DNA from: Gemmatimonadota bacterium | GTDB lineage: Bacteria; Latescibacterota; UBA2968; GCA-2709665 | Length of the DNA: 64,000 bases | Reading direction: 5' to 3' | Assembly (NCBI GenBank): GCA_028877215.1 | Contig: JAPPFJ010000014.1 | Coordinates: forward strand, 165,757-229,756 | Shown here: in pieces, positions 52,353 through 60,919 of the stretch | Position numbering within the stretch: the first letter of the stretch is position 1 | Layout of the letters: every line of letters begins with the position of its first letter | The notes under the pieces: model-generated | Seen by the model: only the letters and a program-made list of their open reading frames with translations | Databases searched by the model: none | What the model was told of the DNA's origin: nothing | Translations under genes and position numbers: made by a program

Positions 52353-53527
52353 TAGAATCTGCGACCTCCTGTCCGGTACATTCTGACGGCACCGGTCCGT
52401 TGAGGAAGCGCGCCAGGGTCGGCCGATCCGCGCCGGCCGATGTTGATCAGAATACCCACGGCGAGCAGTGTGAACAGCATCGAAGTTCCACCGTAGCTGA
52501 TAAAGGGAAGGGGAAGCCCGGTGGCCGGTATCAGTCCGGTGCATACCCCCATGTTTACAAACGCATAGACCAGAATCATGAATGTAATGCCTGACGCCAG
52601 AAAGAACCCGTGCAGGTCCGGCGCGCGACGGGCGATCTGAAAACCGCAACGGGCGAAGATGACGAAACAGACCACCACGGCAGCCGTGCCGAGCAATCCC
52701 AGCTCTTCTCCGACGATGCTGAACACAAAGTCGGTATGCGGCTCCGGCAGGAAGAGATATTTCTGAAGGCTCTGTCCCAGACCCACGCCGGACCATCCTC
52801 CGCTGCCCAGCGCCAGCAATGACTGCATGACGTGATATCCGGCGCCCTGGACGTCGTCCGTGGGACTGAAGAACGCCATCATCCGTTCCTTTCGATATCC
52901 AAGGACGAATACAACGATGAATAGCACCGGCAGAAGGACGATCCCGGTGCCGGCCAGGTGCTTGACCCGGACACCGGCCAGATATAGCATCAGCGTGCAG
53001 GTCAGGCCGATCGCCAGCGCCGTTCCGAGGTCTGGCTGGAACATCACCATACCCATCGCCACGCCGACAATGGCAATATGGGGGAGGTAACCCTGAACCA
53101 GGTCCTTTACCAGTCCCTGGCGCCTGCTCAAGGATTCCGCCAGATAGACCACGAGCGCGAGCCGCATCAGGTCCGAAGGTTGAAACGCGCCACCGGGTAA
53201 TGGAATCCATCGATACGCGCCGCGCACTTTGCCGAAGCCCGCGATTTTGAAAACCAGGACAACCGCCAGTCCCAGGAAACCGATGGCCAGAAAGACCCTG
53301 GCGAAACGCGCCCAGAAGCGATAGTCAACCCGCATGATCAAGAGCATCGCAAGAAGACCGATCACCGTACGCAGCGCCGACCGCTTCAGGAAAAAGTGGT
53401 CGCTCTCGAAACGCACGTGACCCAACGCCGTGCTGGCGCTGTATACCATCACCAGGCCAAAACCCACCAGCCCGACGACCAGCAATATCAGCAAGTAGGT
53501 CTGCCGCTCTGCTCCTGAGGTCGACAT
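52352..53527 (-). CDS. ftsW: SEDS-family septal peptidoglycan polymerase FtsW
   Basis: 391 aa, about 10 predicted membrane helices. SEDS signatures: VMVYSAST (about 26-33), FQPDLGTALAIGLTC (about 163-177, catalytic Asp), LPEPHTDFVFSIVGEELGLLG (about 263-283, the large extracellular loop) and the end-helix segment GLIPATGLPLPFISYGGTSM (about 333-352). It polymerises glycan strands with FtsI. Starts at ATG 53527; the stop overlaps the murG start. Immediately upstream (53528-53668), where mraY and murD would normally be, only 141 bp exist. Confidence 0.96.
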   Translation of the reverse strand: MSTSGAERQTYLLILLVVGLVGFGLVMVYSASTALGHVRFESDHFFLKRSALRTVIGLLAMLLIMRVDYRFWARFARVFLAIGFLGLAVVLVFKIAGFGKVRGAYRWIPLPGGAFQPSDLMRLALVVYLAESLSRRQGLVKDLVQGYLPHIAIVGVAMGMVMFQPDLGTALAIGLTCTLMLYLAGVRVKHLAGTGIVLLPVLFIVVFVLGYRKERMMAFFSPTDDVQGAGYHVMQSLLALGSGGWSGVGLGQSLQKYLFLPEPHTDFVFSIVGEELGLLGTAAVVVCFVIFARCGFQIARRAPDLHGFFLASGITFMILVYAFVNMGVCTGLIPATGLPLPFISYGGTSMLFTLLAVGILINIGRRGSADPGALPQRTGAVRMYRTGGRRF

Positions 53528-53668
53528 ATGTGTCTACTTGTCGGGAAAAGGGATCCCGAAACGAATTCCGGGAACGGTTGTCAGAAACCGGGAAAGTACA
53601 TGGAGTACGGATTCGCAATCTACGATGACGACGATGGAAGCATTCACGCCTCGACGGCATGACTATGT
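53528..53668. other. Spacer where mraY-murD would be expected
   Basis: 141 bp between the murF stop (53669) and the ftsW start (53527). It contains only a short minus-strand open frame (about 22 codons ending MYFPRFLTTVPGIRFGIPF-type residues) with no similarity that I recognise to MraY or MurD. No inverted repeat, target duplication or pseudogene remnant was found. Confidence 0.6.
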
Positions 53669-55078
53669 TCATGGTTTTGTCGGGAACCCCAATGCTTCCG
53701 CGGTTGTCTCCATCGCCACGCCGCGAGAGCCCTTCATCAGTACAAGATCGCCCGGCTTGAGAAATGCCCTGAGATCTGTCACCAGAGATTCGCGGTCGTT
53801 GAATGCCCGCGATCTGTCGGAAGGCAGACCTCCCGATACGCCCCCTCGGGACACGTGACCTGACATGTCGCCGAGCGCAAAGATGGCGTCCATCCCCACC
53901 CCGGCGGCAAGTTCTCCAAGGCACTCGTGGCTCTGAACGGCCGACGCGCCCAGTTCCAGCATATCGCCCAGTACAGCCACCCGGCGCCCGCCCTCCGAGA
54001 CGGACATCCGCGCCAGCGTTTCCAGGGCCGCCCGCATCGAGGCCGGATTGGCATTGTACGAGTCGTTCAGAAGACGGATTCCGTTCCATTCGACAATCTG
54101 GCCGCGCAGCTTCGAAGGCCGAAACGTGCCGAGCGCTTTAGCGGCCTGTTCAACCGGCACATCCAGTGCCGCGCCGACCGCCGTTGCGGCAAGTGCGTTG
54201 TAAACGTGATGCCGGCCGGGAACAGCCAGATGAAAAAAACGGCCCTGCAGAGAGAAATGACCGCAGCCCTCCTGGTCTATGACAAGTCCCTCCCCACGAA
54301 ACTGACATATCTTCTCGATACCAAAGCCCAGGAGTCTCCCCTTTAGTCTTGCTCGCTCCTTGGACACGAACAGGTCATCGAGATTCAAGATAGCCATTGA
54401 AGACTCTTCAAGATGATCCAGGAGTTCCCCTTTGGCTTTGGCCACTCCCTCTACAGAGCCTAAAAACTCCAAATGTGCAGGTCCGATATTGGTAATGACG
54501 CCGATTGTGGGATCGGCAATTTCACACAGGTATTTCAAACCGCCGTGTTCGCTGATGCCCATTTCAATCACCGCGGCTTCGCAGGTCTTCGAGAGGCGCA
54601 GCAGGGTCAGCGGAACCCCAAGCCAGTTGTTCAGGTTGCCTTCCGTAGCCAGCACCCGGTACCGGGTGCTCAGCACGGCGGCAGCCATATCCTTGGTGGT
54701 TGTCTTTCCACTGCTGCCGGTAATGCCCACCACCGGAATCCGGAAACGCCGGCGGTACGTTCTTCCGAGAGCGCCAAGCGCCGTGCCTGGTGTCTCGACG
54801 ACGATCATCGCTCCGGTCGGGCTTTGGCGTTTCCGGTCTTCAGCCCAGTGTCTCGAGACGACAGCCGCCGATGCACCCTTCTCGAGGGCATCTTCCACAA
54901 AACGATGTCCATCCCGACTTCTGTCTGCGCGCTCTCCTTCAAGTGCGAAGAACAGTTCCCCCGCATTCAACACGCGTGAGTCGATGCAGCCTCCAACTGG
55001 ACAGATTGCAGGATCGGCGGCGCAAACGAGCTCTCCGCCCATTGCATCGGCCGCTTCAGCGAGTGTCATCCCTTCCAT
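53669..55078 (-). CDS. murF: UDP-N-acetylmuramoyl-tripeptide--D-alanyl-D-alanine ligase
   Basis: 469 aa from ATG 55078 (AGGA nine bases upstream; a TTG at 55087 is possible). MurF pattern: a DSR-type segment CIDSRVLNAGELFFALEGERADR (about 32-54), ATP loop GITGSSGKTTTKDMAAAVL (about 117-135), MGISEHGGLKYLCEIADPTIGVITNIGPAHLEFLGS (about 169-204), and LLNDSYNANPASMRAALE (about 342-359, the YNANP signature). Adds D-Ala-D-Ala to the nucleotide tripeptide. Between murE and, unusually, ftsW. Confidence 0.96.
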   Translation of the reverse strand: MEGMTLAEAADAMGGELVCAADPAICPVGGCIDSRVLNAGELFFALEGERADRSRDGHRFVEDALEKGASAAVVSRHWAEDRKRQSPTGAMIVVETPGTALGALGRTYRRRFRIPVVGITGSSGKTTTKDMAAAVLSTRYRVLATEGNLNNWLGVPLTLLRLSKTCEAAVIEMGISEHGGLKYLCEIADPTIGVITNIGPAHLEFLGSVEGVAKAKGELLDHLEESSMAILNLDDLFVSKERARLKGRLLGFGIEKICQFRGEGLVIDQEGCGHFSLQGRFFHLAVPGRHHVYNALAATAVGAALDVPVEQAAKALGTFRPSKLRGQIVEWNGIRLLNDSYNANPASMRAALETLARMSVSEGGRRVAVLGDMLELGASAVQSHECLGELAAGVGMDAIFALGDMSGHVSRGGVSGGLPSDRSRAFNDRESLVTDLRAFLKPGDLVLMKGSRGVAMETTAEALGFPTKP

Positions 55079-55136
55079 ACGCAGCAATCCTGGTGAAGGT
55101 CCGGGAGTCTTTATCCCCTTGGCACCTGGAGTCCGG

Positions 55137-56582
55137 TCATACCCGGCCGCTCAGGACGTCCCTTGCGACCAGCCGGTCGTCAAAGCGGATCTTACGTCCG
55201 CCGATATCCTGGTAATCTTCATGTCCCTTGCCCGCAATGACGACAAGATCGCCGCCGGAAGCGTTTTCAATGGCCAGTGAAATCGCCTTCCGCCGGTCAA
55301 CTTCCACGAGGTGGTCCGCACCGCCGACTCCCGCCACGATGTCTCTGAGAATCGAATCCGGGGCTTCGGTCCTGGGATTGTCAGAAGTCACGATGGTCAG
55401 ATCGGACATCCGCGCGGAAATCCGTCCCATTTGCGGGCGCTTTCCGCGATCACGATCGCCGCCGCATCCAAACACGCAGATCAATCGGCCTTCCGTAAAC
55501 TCGCGGGCGGCCCGAAGGACATTTCCGAGCGCGTCCGGCGTATGCGCGTAGTCCACAATCACGCTGAAATCCTGCCCTTCCTGAATGCTCTCGAAACGGC
55601 CAGGCACCTGTACGTCCCGGATGGCATCGGCAATCGTTTCCGCGTCGACATCCATTGCCAGCCCCGCTGCAATCGCAGCGGCGGCGTTCATCTGATGGAA
55701 ACGCCCCCGCAGCGCCAGGTTGAGTTCCAGCGATCCCCATCTCGTTTCCAGATCCATACGGGTCCCGCGACGGTCTGTTTCCGCGTTTTCGATTCGTACG
55801 TCGGCGGTCGTGGATCGGCCGTATGACACAACTGCCGCGCAACAGTTGCTCAACAGGCGGCCGGTCGCCTCGTCGTCCGCGTTGACCACCGCACGCGCAT
55901 CCGGGTTCAAGTTGTCAAAGAGCAGCTTCTTGGCGGCCAGGTAGGATTCCAACGAACCGTGGAAATCCAGATGGTCCCGAGAAAAATTCGTAAAAACCGC
56001 CGTATCGAACGCGATACCGTATACCCGGTCGAGCGCCAGCCCGTGCGACGTAACTTCCATCACCGCCGCTGGGCAGCCGCTGTCCGTCATTTTCTTCAAC
56101 AACCGCTGCAGGTCGTGCGCTTCAGGCGTTCCGATGTCCGACGGCATCCGGCGGCCGCCCACCCGGGTTTCAACCGTGCCGATCAACCCGCAATCGCCGG
56201 CGGCTGCCTCCAGCGACGCGTGTATCAGCATTGCCGTCGTGGTCTTCCCGTTCGTCCCCGTTACGCCCACCATCCGCAGCTTCCGCGACGGCGACCCGTA
56301 GAAATGTTCCGCGAATACGCCCAGCGCCGCCCGCGTTGACGGCACCCGGACAACGGCTATGTCCGCCTGGGCCGGCTCTTCAACCACAACCGCCACGGCC
56401 CCCGCAGCGATCGCCTGCGGTACGAAGCCATGCCGGTCTTCAAGCTGTCCGCCTCTGATGGCGACGAACAGGTCGCCAGGTCGAACCTTGCGCGAATCCG
56501 TAGCGAGACCCGTAACCCGGGGATTGCCCGGATGAAGCCTTTGCGCTCCGGGAATCCGGCAAATGAAGTCGACCAGCCGCAT
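55137..56582 (-). CDS. murE: UDP-N-acetylmuramoyl-L-alanyl-D-glutamate ligase (amino-acid-adding MurE)
   Basis: 481 aa from ATG 56582, 13 bp after the ftsI stop. Mur ligase features: TDSRKVRPGDLFVAIRG (about 29-45), ATP loop GVTGTNGKTTTAMLIHA (about 106-122), MEVTSHGLALDRVYGIAFD (about 170-188, with the carbamylated Lys/His-Asp neighbourhood), and DYAHTPDALGNVLRA (about 346-360). The C-terminal substrate-specificity loop reads TSDNPRTEAPDSI (about 404-416): DNPR is the motif that selects meso-diaminopimelate rather than lysine, so a DAP-type peptidoglycan is expected. Confidence 0.96.
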   Translation of the reverse strand: MRLVDFICRIPGAQRLHPGNPRVTGLATDSRKVRPGDLFVAIRGGQLEDRHGFVPQAIAAGAVAVVVEEPAQADIAVVRVPSTRAALGVFAEHFYGSPSRKLRMVGVTGTNGKTTTAMLIHASLEAAAGDCGLIGTVETRVGGRRMPSDIGTPEAHDLQRLLKKMTDSGCPAAVMEVTSHGLALDRVYGIAFDTAVFTNFSRDHLDFHGSLESYLAAKKLLFDNLNPDARAVVNADDEATGRLLSNCCAAVVSYGRSTTADVRIENAETDRRGTRMDLETRWGSLELNLALRGRFHQMNAAAAIAAGLAMDVDAETIADAIRDVQVPGRFESIQEGQDFSVIVDYAHTPDALGNVLRAAREFTEGRLICVFGCGGDRDRGKRPQMGRISARMSDLTIVTSDNPRTEAPDSILRDIVAGVGGADHLVEVDRRKAISLAIENASGGDLVVIAGKGHEDYQDIGGRKIRFDDRLVARDVLSGRV

Positions 56583-56595
56583 AACATGGCTTTTG

Positions 56596-58692
56596 TCACA
56601 GATCGTTCGGAATTGGCGTGTGCTTCGGGCTGCACACGACGTTGCATGTCGTGCCGCGGGCAACCGGCATCCCGGCGCCGGGGGTCTGGGAGACGACTCG
56701 CCCGCTGCCCGAGGCGCTAACCGACAATCCTGACGATGTCAACGTTACCACAGCCTGGCGCAATGGAACTCCCAACACATTGGGCGTCGCGATATAGTCC
56801 CCGGTCTTCCCGGAGTCTGCTTCAGCGGCCTCGTGCCGCGATTCAAGGTTCCCGGTTGACCGGGCTTGAGGGCCGACCGACAATCGTGAGCCCTCGTGCA
56901 CCTGGATCGGCTCGATACCTTGTCGATCCATTACCCGCTTCGCTACCTTGCGGGTCAATCCCGCCAAAACGGGCCTGGATGCCTTGTCGGCTTCGTCCCC
57001 CCGGGATTCAGCCACTGCCCGGTGTCGCATTTCCGTGTCCCGCAGACTCAGTATGCGTTGCATGATGCGGCTGAAAACCGGCGCCGCCACCTTGCTGCCC
57101 CAGCGAATACCCTTCGGGCCGTCCACGATCACGATACATACGAACTCGGCGCGCTCTACCGGCAAAAAGCCGATGAACGAGGAAACATACCGGTTTGGAT
57201 CATAGCCTCTTCCACCTTCCTTTGCCCTTTGCGCAGTGCCCGTTTTTCCAGCCACGCGATAACCTGGTACCTGTGCGTTTTTACCCGTGCCTCGCAGAAC
57301 CACCCCTTCGAGGATTTCGGCGATGTTTCCTGCCGTCTCCTCGGAGACGACGTCGCGCAGCACATGGGGCCGTTTGGACTCCCAGACACCGTCCGGCGAT
57401 CGGCGGCGATAAATGCGCGGGGCCATTAAGCGACCGCCGTTGGCGATTGCGCCGTAAGCCATCGCCATCTGCAATGCCGTTACGCCGATTTCCTGTCCGA
57501 TCGACATCGACGCCAGCGTTCTTCCGGACCATCGTGTCGGTTTTTTCACGTTTCCGGCCACTTCACCCGGCAGGTCTACGGTTGTCTTGTTACCAAATCC
57601 GAAGAGCCGGACATATTTATACAGACCCGCCTGTTTCAGTTTCCGGGCGATTTTCACGGTACCGATGTTGCTGGACTCTTCGACAACCTGCTGGACCGTC
57701 AGCCATCCACACGGATGTGTGTCTCGAATCACGCCGCCGGGAACCTGCATCCGTCCGAACTCACAAAAGATCCGATCCTCCCGGCGCCAGAGGCCTTCCT
57801 CCAGTCCCCCCGCTACAGCGACCACCTTGAACGTGGATCCCGGCTCAAAGATATCGGTCACCGCGCGATTGCGCCGGAACGCCGCATCGTATTTGCCGAA
57901 GTGATTGGGATCGTACAGCGGCACATTGGCCATTGCCAGGATTTCACCTGACCGGGGCGAGGTGACAACAGCAATACCGTTTACCGCCCGGAATTGCGAC
58001 ACCGCGGCAGCCAACTCCTCTTCGACGATCGACTGATAATCGACGTCCAGGGTCAACATCACATCCTCGCCGTCCTCGGGCATTCTCCTCACAACGCCCA
58101 AGGCGCCCAGTGCTTCGCCGCGCGCGTCCCGCCTGGACGTCATATCCCCGTGTTCGCCCTCCAGCAGCAAGTTGCAAGCCAACTCCACGCCTTCGATGCC
58201 CAGATTGTCGATGTCGGTGTACCCCAGAACCTGTCCGGCAAGCTCTCCCATCGGATAGGTTCGCCTCATCTCGACAATGCGACCGACACCCTTCGGCAGC
58301 GGATCCTGTCGCGTGTCGCTGAACACCTTTCGAGCCAGCCAGACAAAACGCTTCTTTTGCAGCCGTTGCAGCAGCGCGGCATTCTCCGCGCCATCGCGAC
58401 CGGAAAACCGCACGGCGATGGAACGGAGGCTGTCCAACCCGGCGACCTTGTTGACAAAGAACGATTGGGCTTCCAGGTTCGTTGCGAGCACCCTGCCCTT
58501 GCGGTCCAGAATACGACCGCGGTTCGCCTGCAATACAGTCCGCTTTTCGTGCTGCCTCTTCGCACGGGCGCTGTAGACGTCACCCGTCCAGACCTGAAGC
58601 GCAGCCAGTCTGCAGGTCAAGATCAGAACGAAGATACCGCCCAGCAGGCAGATGGCTCTCTGCCGGCGAATGTGGCGCACTTCAATCCGCAT
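56596..58692 (-). CDS. ftsI: Peptidoglycan transpeptidase FtsI (PBP3) with C-terminal PASTA domain
   Basis: 698 aa. N-terminal membrane anchor (about 15-32), a PBP dimerisation-type region with RGRILDRKGRVLATNLE, and transpeptidase motifs FEPGSTFKVVAVAGG (about 276-290, S-T-F-K), VVEESSNIGTVKIA (about 333-346, SSN), and RVAGKTGTAQRAKEGG (about 478-493, KTG). The C-terminal stretch after about 630 (IATPNVLGVPLRQAVVTLTSSGL...VVSQTPGAG) is a PASTA domain. Cross-links septal peptidoglycan. Located between ftsL and murE; ftsL ends 3 bases before its ATG. Confidence 0.96.
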   Translation of the reverse strand: MRIEVRHIRRQRAICLLGGIFVLILTCRLAALQVWTGDVYSARAKRQHEKRTVLQANRGRILDRKGRVLATNLEAQSFFVNKVAGLDSLRSIAVRFSGRDGAENAALLQRLQKKRFVWLARKVFSDTRQDPLPKGVGRIVEMRRTYPMGELAGQVLGYTDIDNLGIEGVELACNLLLEGEHGDMTSRRDARGEALGALGVVRRMPEDGEDVMLTLDVDYQSIVEEELAAAVSQFRAVNGIAVVTSPRSGEILAMANVPLYDPNHFGKYDAAFRRNRAVTDIFEPGSTFKVVAVAGGLEEGLWRREDRIFCEFGRMQVPGGVIRDTHPCGWLTVQQVVEESSNIGTVKIARKLKQAGLYKYVRLFGFGNKTTVDLPGEVAGNVKKPTRWSGRTLASMSIGQEIGVTALQMAMAYGAIANGGRLMAPRIYRRRSPDGVWESKRPHVLRDVVSEETAGNIAEILEGVVLRGTGKNAQVPGYRVAGKTGTAQRAKEGGRGYDPNRYVSSFIGFLPVERAEFVCIVIVDGPKGIRWGSKVAAPVFSRIMQRILSLRDTEMRHRAVAESRGDEADKASRPVLAGLTRKVAKRVMDRQGIEPIQVHEGSRLSVGPQARSTGNLESRHEAAEADSGKTGDYIATPNVLGVPLRQAVVTLTSSGLSVSASGSGRVVSQTPGAGMPVARGTTCNVVCSPKHTPIPNDL

Positions 58693-58695
58693 GGT

Positions 58696-59028
58696 TCAGT
58701 TCTTGTGGTCGGAAAGAGCGTAGCGGCCCGGGTGTCGATTCAGGTAGAGGTTTTGCGGCGGTCCCTCAGGAAACACCATACCGAGTCTGTTTGCGGCGAT
58801 CTTACGTATTCTGCTGCTTCTTCGGAGTCCCGAGACCTCCGCCCGGAGACGCTCCTGCTGCCGGAGAAGTTGCTGGTGCTCGATTCGAAGCCGCGAGATC
58901 TCGTCACCCTGCCGCACGGTCTGCGCCTGAGCCCACAGATAACCCAGAAGACCCAGAACCACCAGCGCCAGGGTAAGGAGTACGTATCGATAACCACCCG
59001 ACGTCTTCACTTCCGTGGTGGTATTCAT
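58696..59028 (-). CDS. ftsL: Cell-division protein FtsL
   Basis: 110 aa from ATG 59028 (GGGG about eight bases upstream). Short N-terminus, one membrane helix (about 13-34, YRYVLLTLALVVLGLLGYLW), then a heptad-type coiled coil (QGDEISRLRIEHQQLLRQQERLRAEVSGL, about 41-69) and the C-terminal RIRKIAANRLGMVFPEGPP, the FtsL/DivIC RIE-x-x-A-x-x-L-G-M/L pattern. Connects FtsQ/FtsB/FtsW/FtsI. Located between rsmH and ftsI; 3 bp before the ftsI start. Confidence 0.85.
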   Translation of the reverse strand: MNTTTEVKTSGGYRYVLLTLALVVLGLLGYLWAQAQTVRQGDEISRLRIEHQQLLRQQERLRAEVSGLRRSSRIRKIAANRLGMVFPEGPPQNLYLNRHPGRYALSDHKN

Positions 59029-59057
59029 ATGCGTTCCCCAAGCCACTCCGGTTAACC

Positions 59058-59993
59058 TTACAATCTCTCCGCGACCCGCAACGTCGCACTTCTGGATCTC
59101 GGGTTGCGCTGGCGCTCTTTCGGTTCCGGTCGTATGCCTCCGGGTGTCAGGACCCGCACCTGCGGGACCCGTCCGCATCCGCAAACGGGTAGATTCGGCG
59201 GGCAGACGCAACCCAGTGCAGCCGACCGAAAGACCTCCTTTACCGTGCGATCTTCAAGAGAGTGATAGGACAGTACGCCGACGCGTCCTGCCCTCGCCAA
59301 CTTCCCGATTGTGTACTCAAGCGTTTCGGGCAGCTGGTCCAGTTCGCCATTTACCTCAATGCGGATCGCCTGGAAGATCCTGGCAAGGGTTTTCGTGGTT
59401 TGAGATCCCGGCGTGGTCTCAGAAATCAGCGCTGCCAGTTCGGATGTGTCTTTCAACGGCTCCCGGACCCGCCGGCGGCAAATGGCCCGGGCGATCCGCC
59501 CGGCGACGCGTTCTTCTCCAAATTCCCTGAAAATCCGGGTCAGTTCCTCCTGAGAGTAGGCATTCACGATGTCCTTCGCCGACCGGAGGGCGTCGGGTCC
59601 CATGCGCATATCCAGGGGCCCGTTTCGGAGGTAGCTGAATCCGCGGGAGGGCTCATCGATCTGACGGGAAGAAACACCGAGGTCGAAAAGCGCACCCGAG
59701 ATCCCATTGACCTCCAATTTTTCCAGGACCCCCGGCAGTTCCCGAAAAGACGCCTCGATGATGTCCAGCCGGTCGGAGAATCGCCGCAGCCGAAGGGCGG
59801 CGGCCTGAACCGCCTCCGGATCCCGATCAATTCCAATCAGTCGTCCACGCCGGCCCATCCGCTCCAGCATATGCTCAGCGTGGCCCCCGCCTCCCACCGT
59901 GCCATCGACGTACACACCGTTCGGGGCGTTGACCACCTGAAGGGCCGTTTCCGGTCCCAAAACCGGTGTATGGAATTCCGCGGCCCAGGACAT
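59058..59993 (-). CDS. rsmH: 16S rRNA (cytosine1402-N4)-methyltransferase
   Basis: 311 aa. HTPVLGPET near the N-terminus, SAM motif YVDGTVGGGGHAEHML (about 28-43), LFDLGVSSRQIDEPSRGFSY (about 101-120, the RsmH-specific DLGVSS-Q-D-x-x-xRGFSF signature), and C-terminal VLSYHSLEDRTVKEVF (about 243-258). Methylates C1402 of 16S rRNA. The gene follows mraZ by 10 bp, standard in dcw clusters. Confidence 0.97.
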   Translation of the reverse strand: MSWAAEFHTPVLGPETALQVVNAPNGVYVDGTVGGGGHAEHMLERMGRRGRLIGIDRDPEAVQAAALRLRRFSDRLDIIEASFRELPGVLEKLEVNGISGALFDLGVSSRQIDEPSRGFSYLRNGPLDMRMGPDALRSAKDIVNAYSQEELTRIFREFGEERVAGRIARAICRRRVREPLKDTSELAALISETTPGSQTTKTLARIFQAIRIEVNGELDQLPETLEYTIGKLARAGRVGVLSYHSLEDRTVKEVFRSAALGCVCPPNLPVCGCGRVPQVRVLTPGGIRPEPKERQRNPRSRSATLRVAERL

Positions 59994-60003
59994 TGACGAA
60001 ATA

Positions 60004-60459
60004 CTAGAGAATGTCGAGGTCTTCGGCGAATGCTTCCAGATTCTCGCCGACGTCGCTCATATCCGCGGTGTATCGCTCAGGATTCCAGATTTCTATCCTG
60101 TTGCCCACGCCGCTGAGCGTCGCACGATCCGAGATTTCAGATGTATCGAGCAGCTTACGGGGTACCAGCAGACGCCCCTGCCGGTCGATTCTCGTCTCCG
60201 CGGCGCCCCCCATCACCCAACGTGCGATCTGCCGTTTTACCCTTCCTTTATGGCTCCCGTCCCTTATCTGCTGCAAAACCTGCTGCCACCCAATAGGATC
60301 GAATCCGGCCAGGCAGCCGTCGAACCACCTGGCAATGACGAGTGAAGTCACATGAGTAGGCAATACCCGGCGAATGGCGGCGGGGACAATCAGCCGACCC
60401 TTGTTATCGACGGGAATATCCTCATATTCTCCAATGAACAATGGCGTTTCGTCCGACAT
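60004..60459 (-). CDS. mraZ: Transcriptional regulator MraZ
   Basis: 151 aa, two tandem AbrB/SpoVT-type swapped-hairpin motifs: VDNKGRLIVPAAIRRVLP (about 17-34) and IDRQGRLLVPRKLLDTS (about 91-107), the D-x-K/Q-G-R motif. MraZ binds 10-bp-spaced GTGG-type repeats in its own promoter and represses the dcw operon. Such repeats lie at 60634-60661 upstream. No good ribosome binding site is visible before ATG 60459. First gene of the dcw cluster. Confidence 0.97.
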   Translation of the reverse strand: MSDETPLFIGEYEDIPVDNKGRLIVPAAIRRVLPTHVTSLVIARWFDGCLAGFDPIGWQQVLQQIRDGSHKGRVKRQIARWVMGGAAETRIDRQGRLLVPRKLLDTSEISDRATLSGVGNRIEIWNPERYTADMSDVGENLEAFAEDLDIL

Positions 60460-60475
60460 GGGTGGCGCTCGGAGG

Positions 60476-60488
60476 TTAAACAGCTTCT
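60476..60488 (-). repeat. Possible solo MITE terminal end in the mraZ leader
   Basis: The minus-strand sequence AGAAGCTGTTTAA matches the MITE-like end AGAAGCTGTCTTAA with two differences and is followed by AACCTCCGAGCGCC, partly similar to the element's CCCGAGCGCG block. It is too short to be sure; it may be chance. Confidence 0.3.
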
Positions 60489-60560
60489 ACATCGGCATGA
60501 TCCACGATTGACAACAGAGGAGTTTCGAAGCCGCTCCCGCGAGGAACAGAATCGGGAGAA

Positions 60561-60586
60561 AAGCCCCGACTGACTTGCCGGGGCTT
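60561..60586 (-). terminator. Stem-loop in the mraZ leader, possible attenuator
   Basis: Reading leftward, AAGCCCCG (60586-60579) pairs with CGGGGCTT (60568-60561) across a 10-base loop, followed by TTCTCCC. It lies in the mRNA leader between the promoter and the mraZ ATG, so it could terminate part of the transcript before the cluster. The T tract is short. Confidence 0.5.
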
Positions 60587-60633
60587 GTCCTCCTCAAGCG
60601 ATGTCTTCGGAAACTTCCGTGTCCTCCCTAATA

Positions 60634-60661
60634 CACCACTTTCCACCACTTTCCACCACCA
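60634..60661 (-). promoter_or_regulatory. MraZ operator: three GTGGTG repeats with 10-bp phasing
   Basis: On the minus strand the sequence repeats GTGGTGGAAA twice and then GTGGTG, i.e. AAAGTGG every 10 bp. This matches the MraZ-binding box type known upstream of mraZ in several bacteria (AAAGTG/TGGG with 10-bp spacing). It begins next to the -10 and covers the likely transcription start. Confidence 0.8.
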
Positions 60662-60690
60662 AAATTAGGGCCAGGACATACAAAAGTCAA
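60662..60690 (-). promoter_or_regulatory. dcw (mraZ) promoter
   Basis: On the minus strand: -35 TTGACT (60690-60685), a 17-bp spacer, -10 TAATTT (60667-60662). The predicted start is about 60655, inside the MraZ operator, which fits repression by MraZ binding over the start site. The leader to the mraZ ATG is about 195 nt. Confidence 0.75.
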
Positions 60691-60919
60691 GGGATTTCTA
60701 GACGATTTTTCGCCATATCTTTAAAAAAAACAACCCCGTGACCATGTGTGCACATATACGGCAGAACCAGGCATCCTGGGAAAATGTGGTGGGTATGGAG
60801 CGGAAGGAACGAAATGAATACCAGATGTTGTGCAGAGGCGCACGCGCTTTCCGGCCGTTCTCTGCATTGCGGGCTGTTGTGTCTTGACCTTACCGTCTTG
60901 TCCGGATATCTTTCTCGAA

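Noticed and set aside
51246-53210. 654-codon frame fusing a domain to MurG
   Set aside because: Upstream part is a shadow of ftsW; MurG begins at 52352 with its own binding site and overlap with the ftsW stop.
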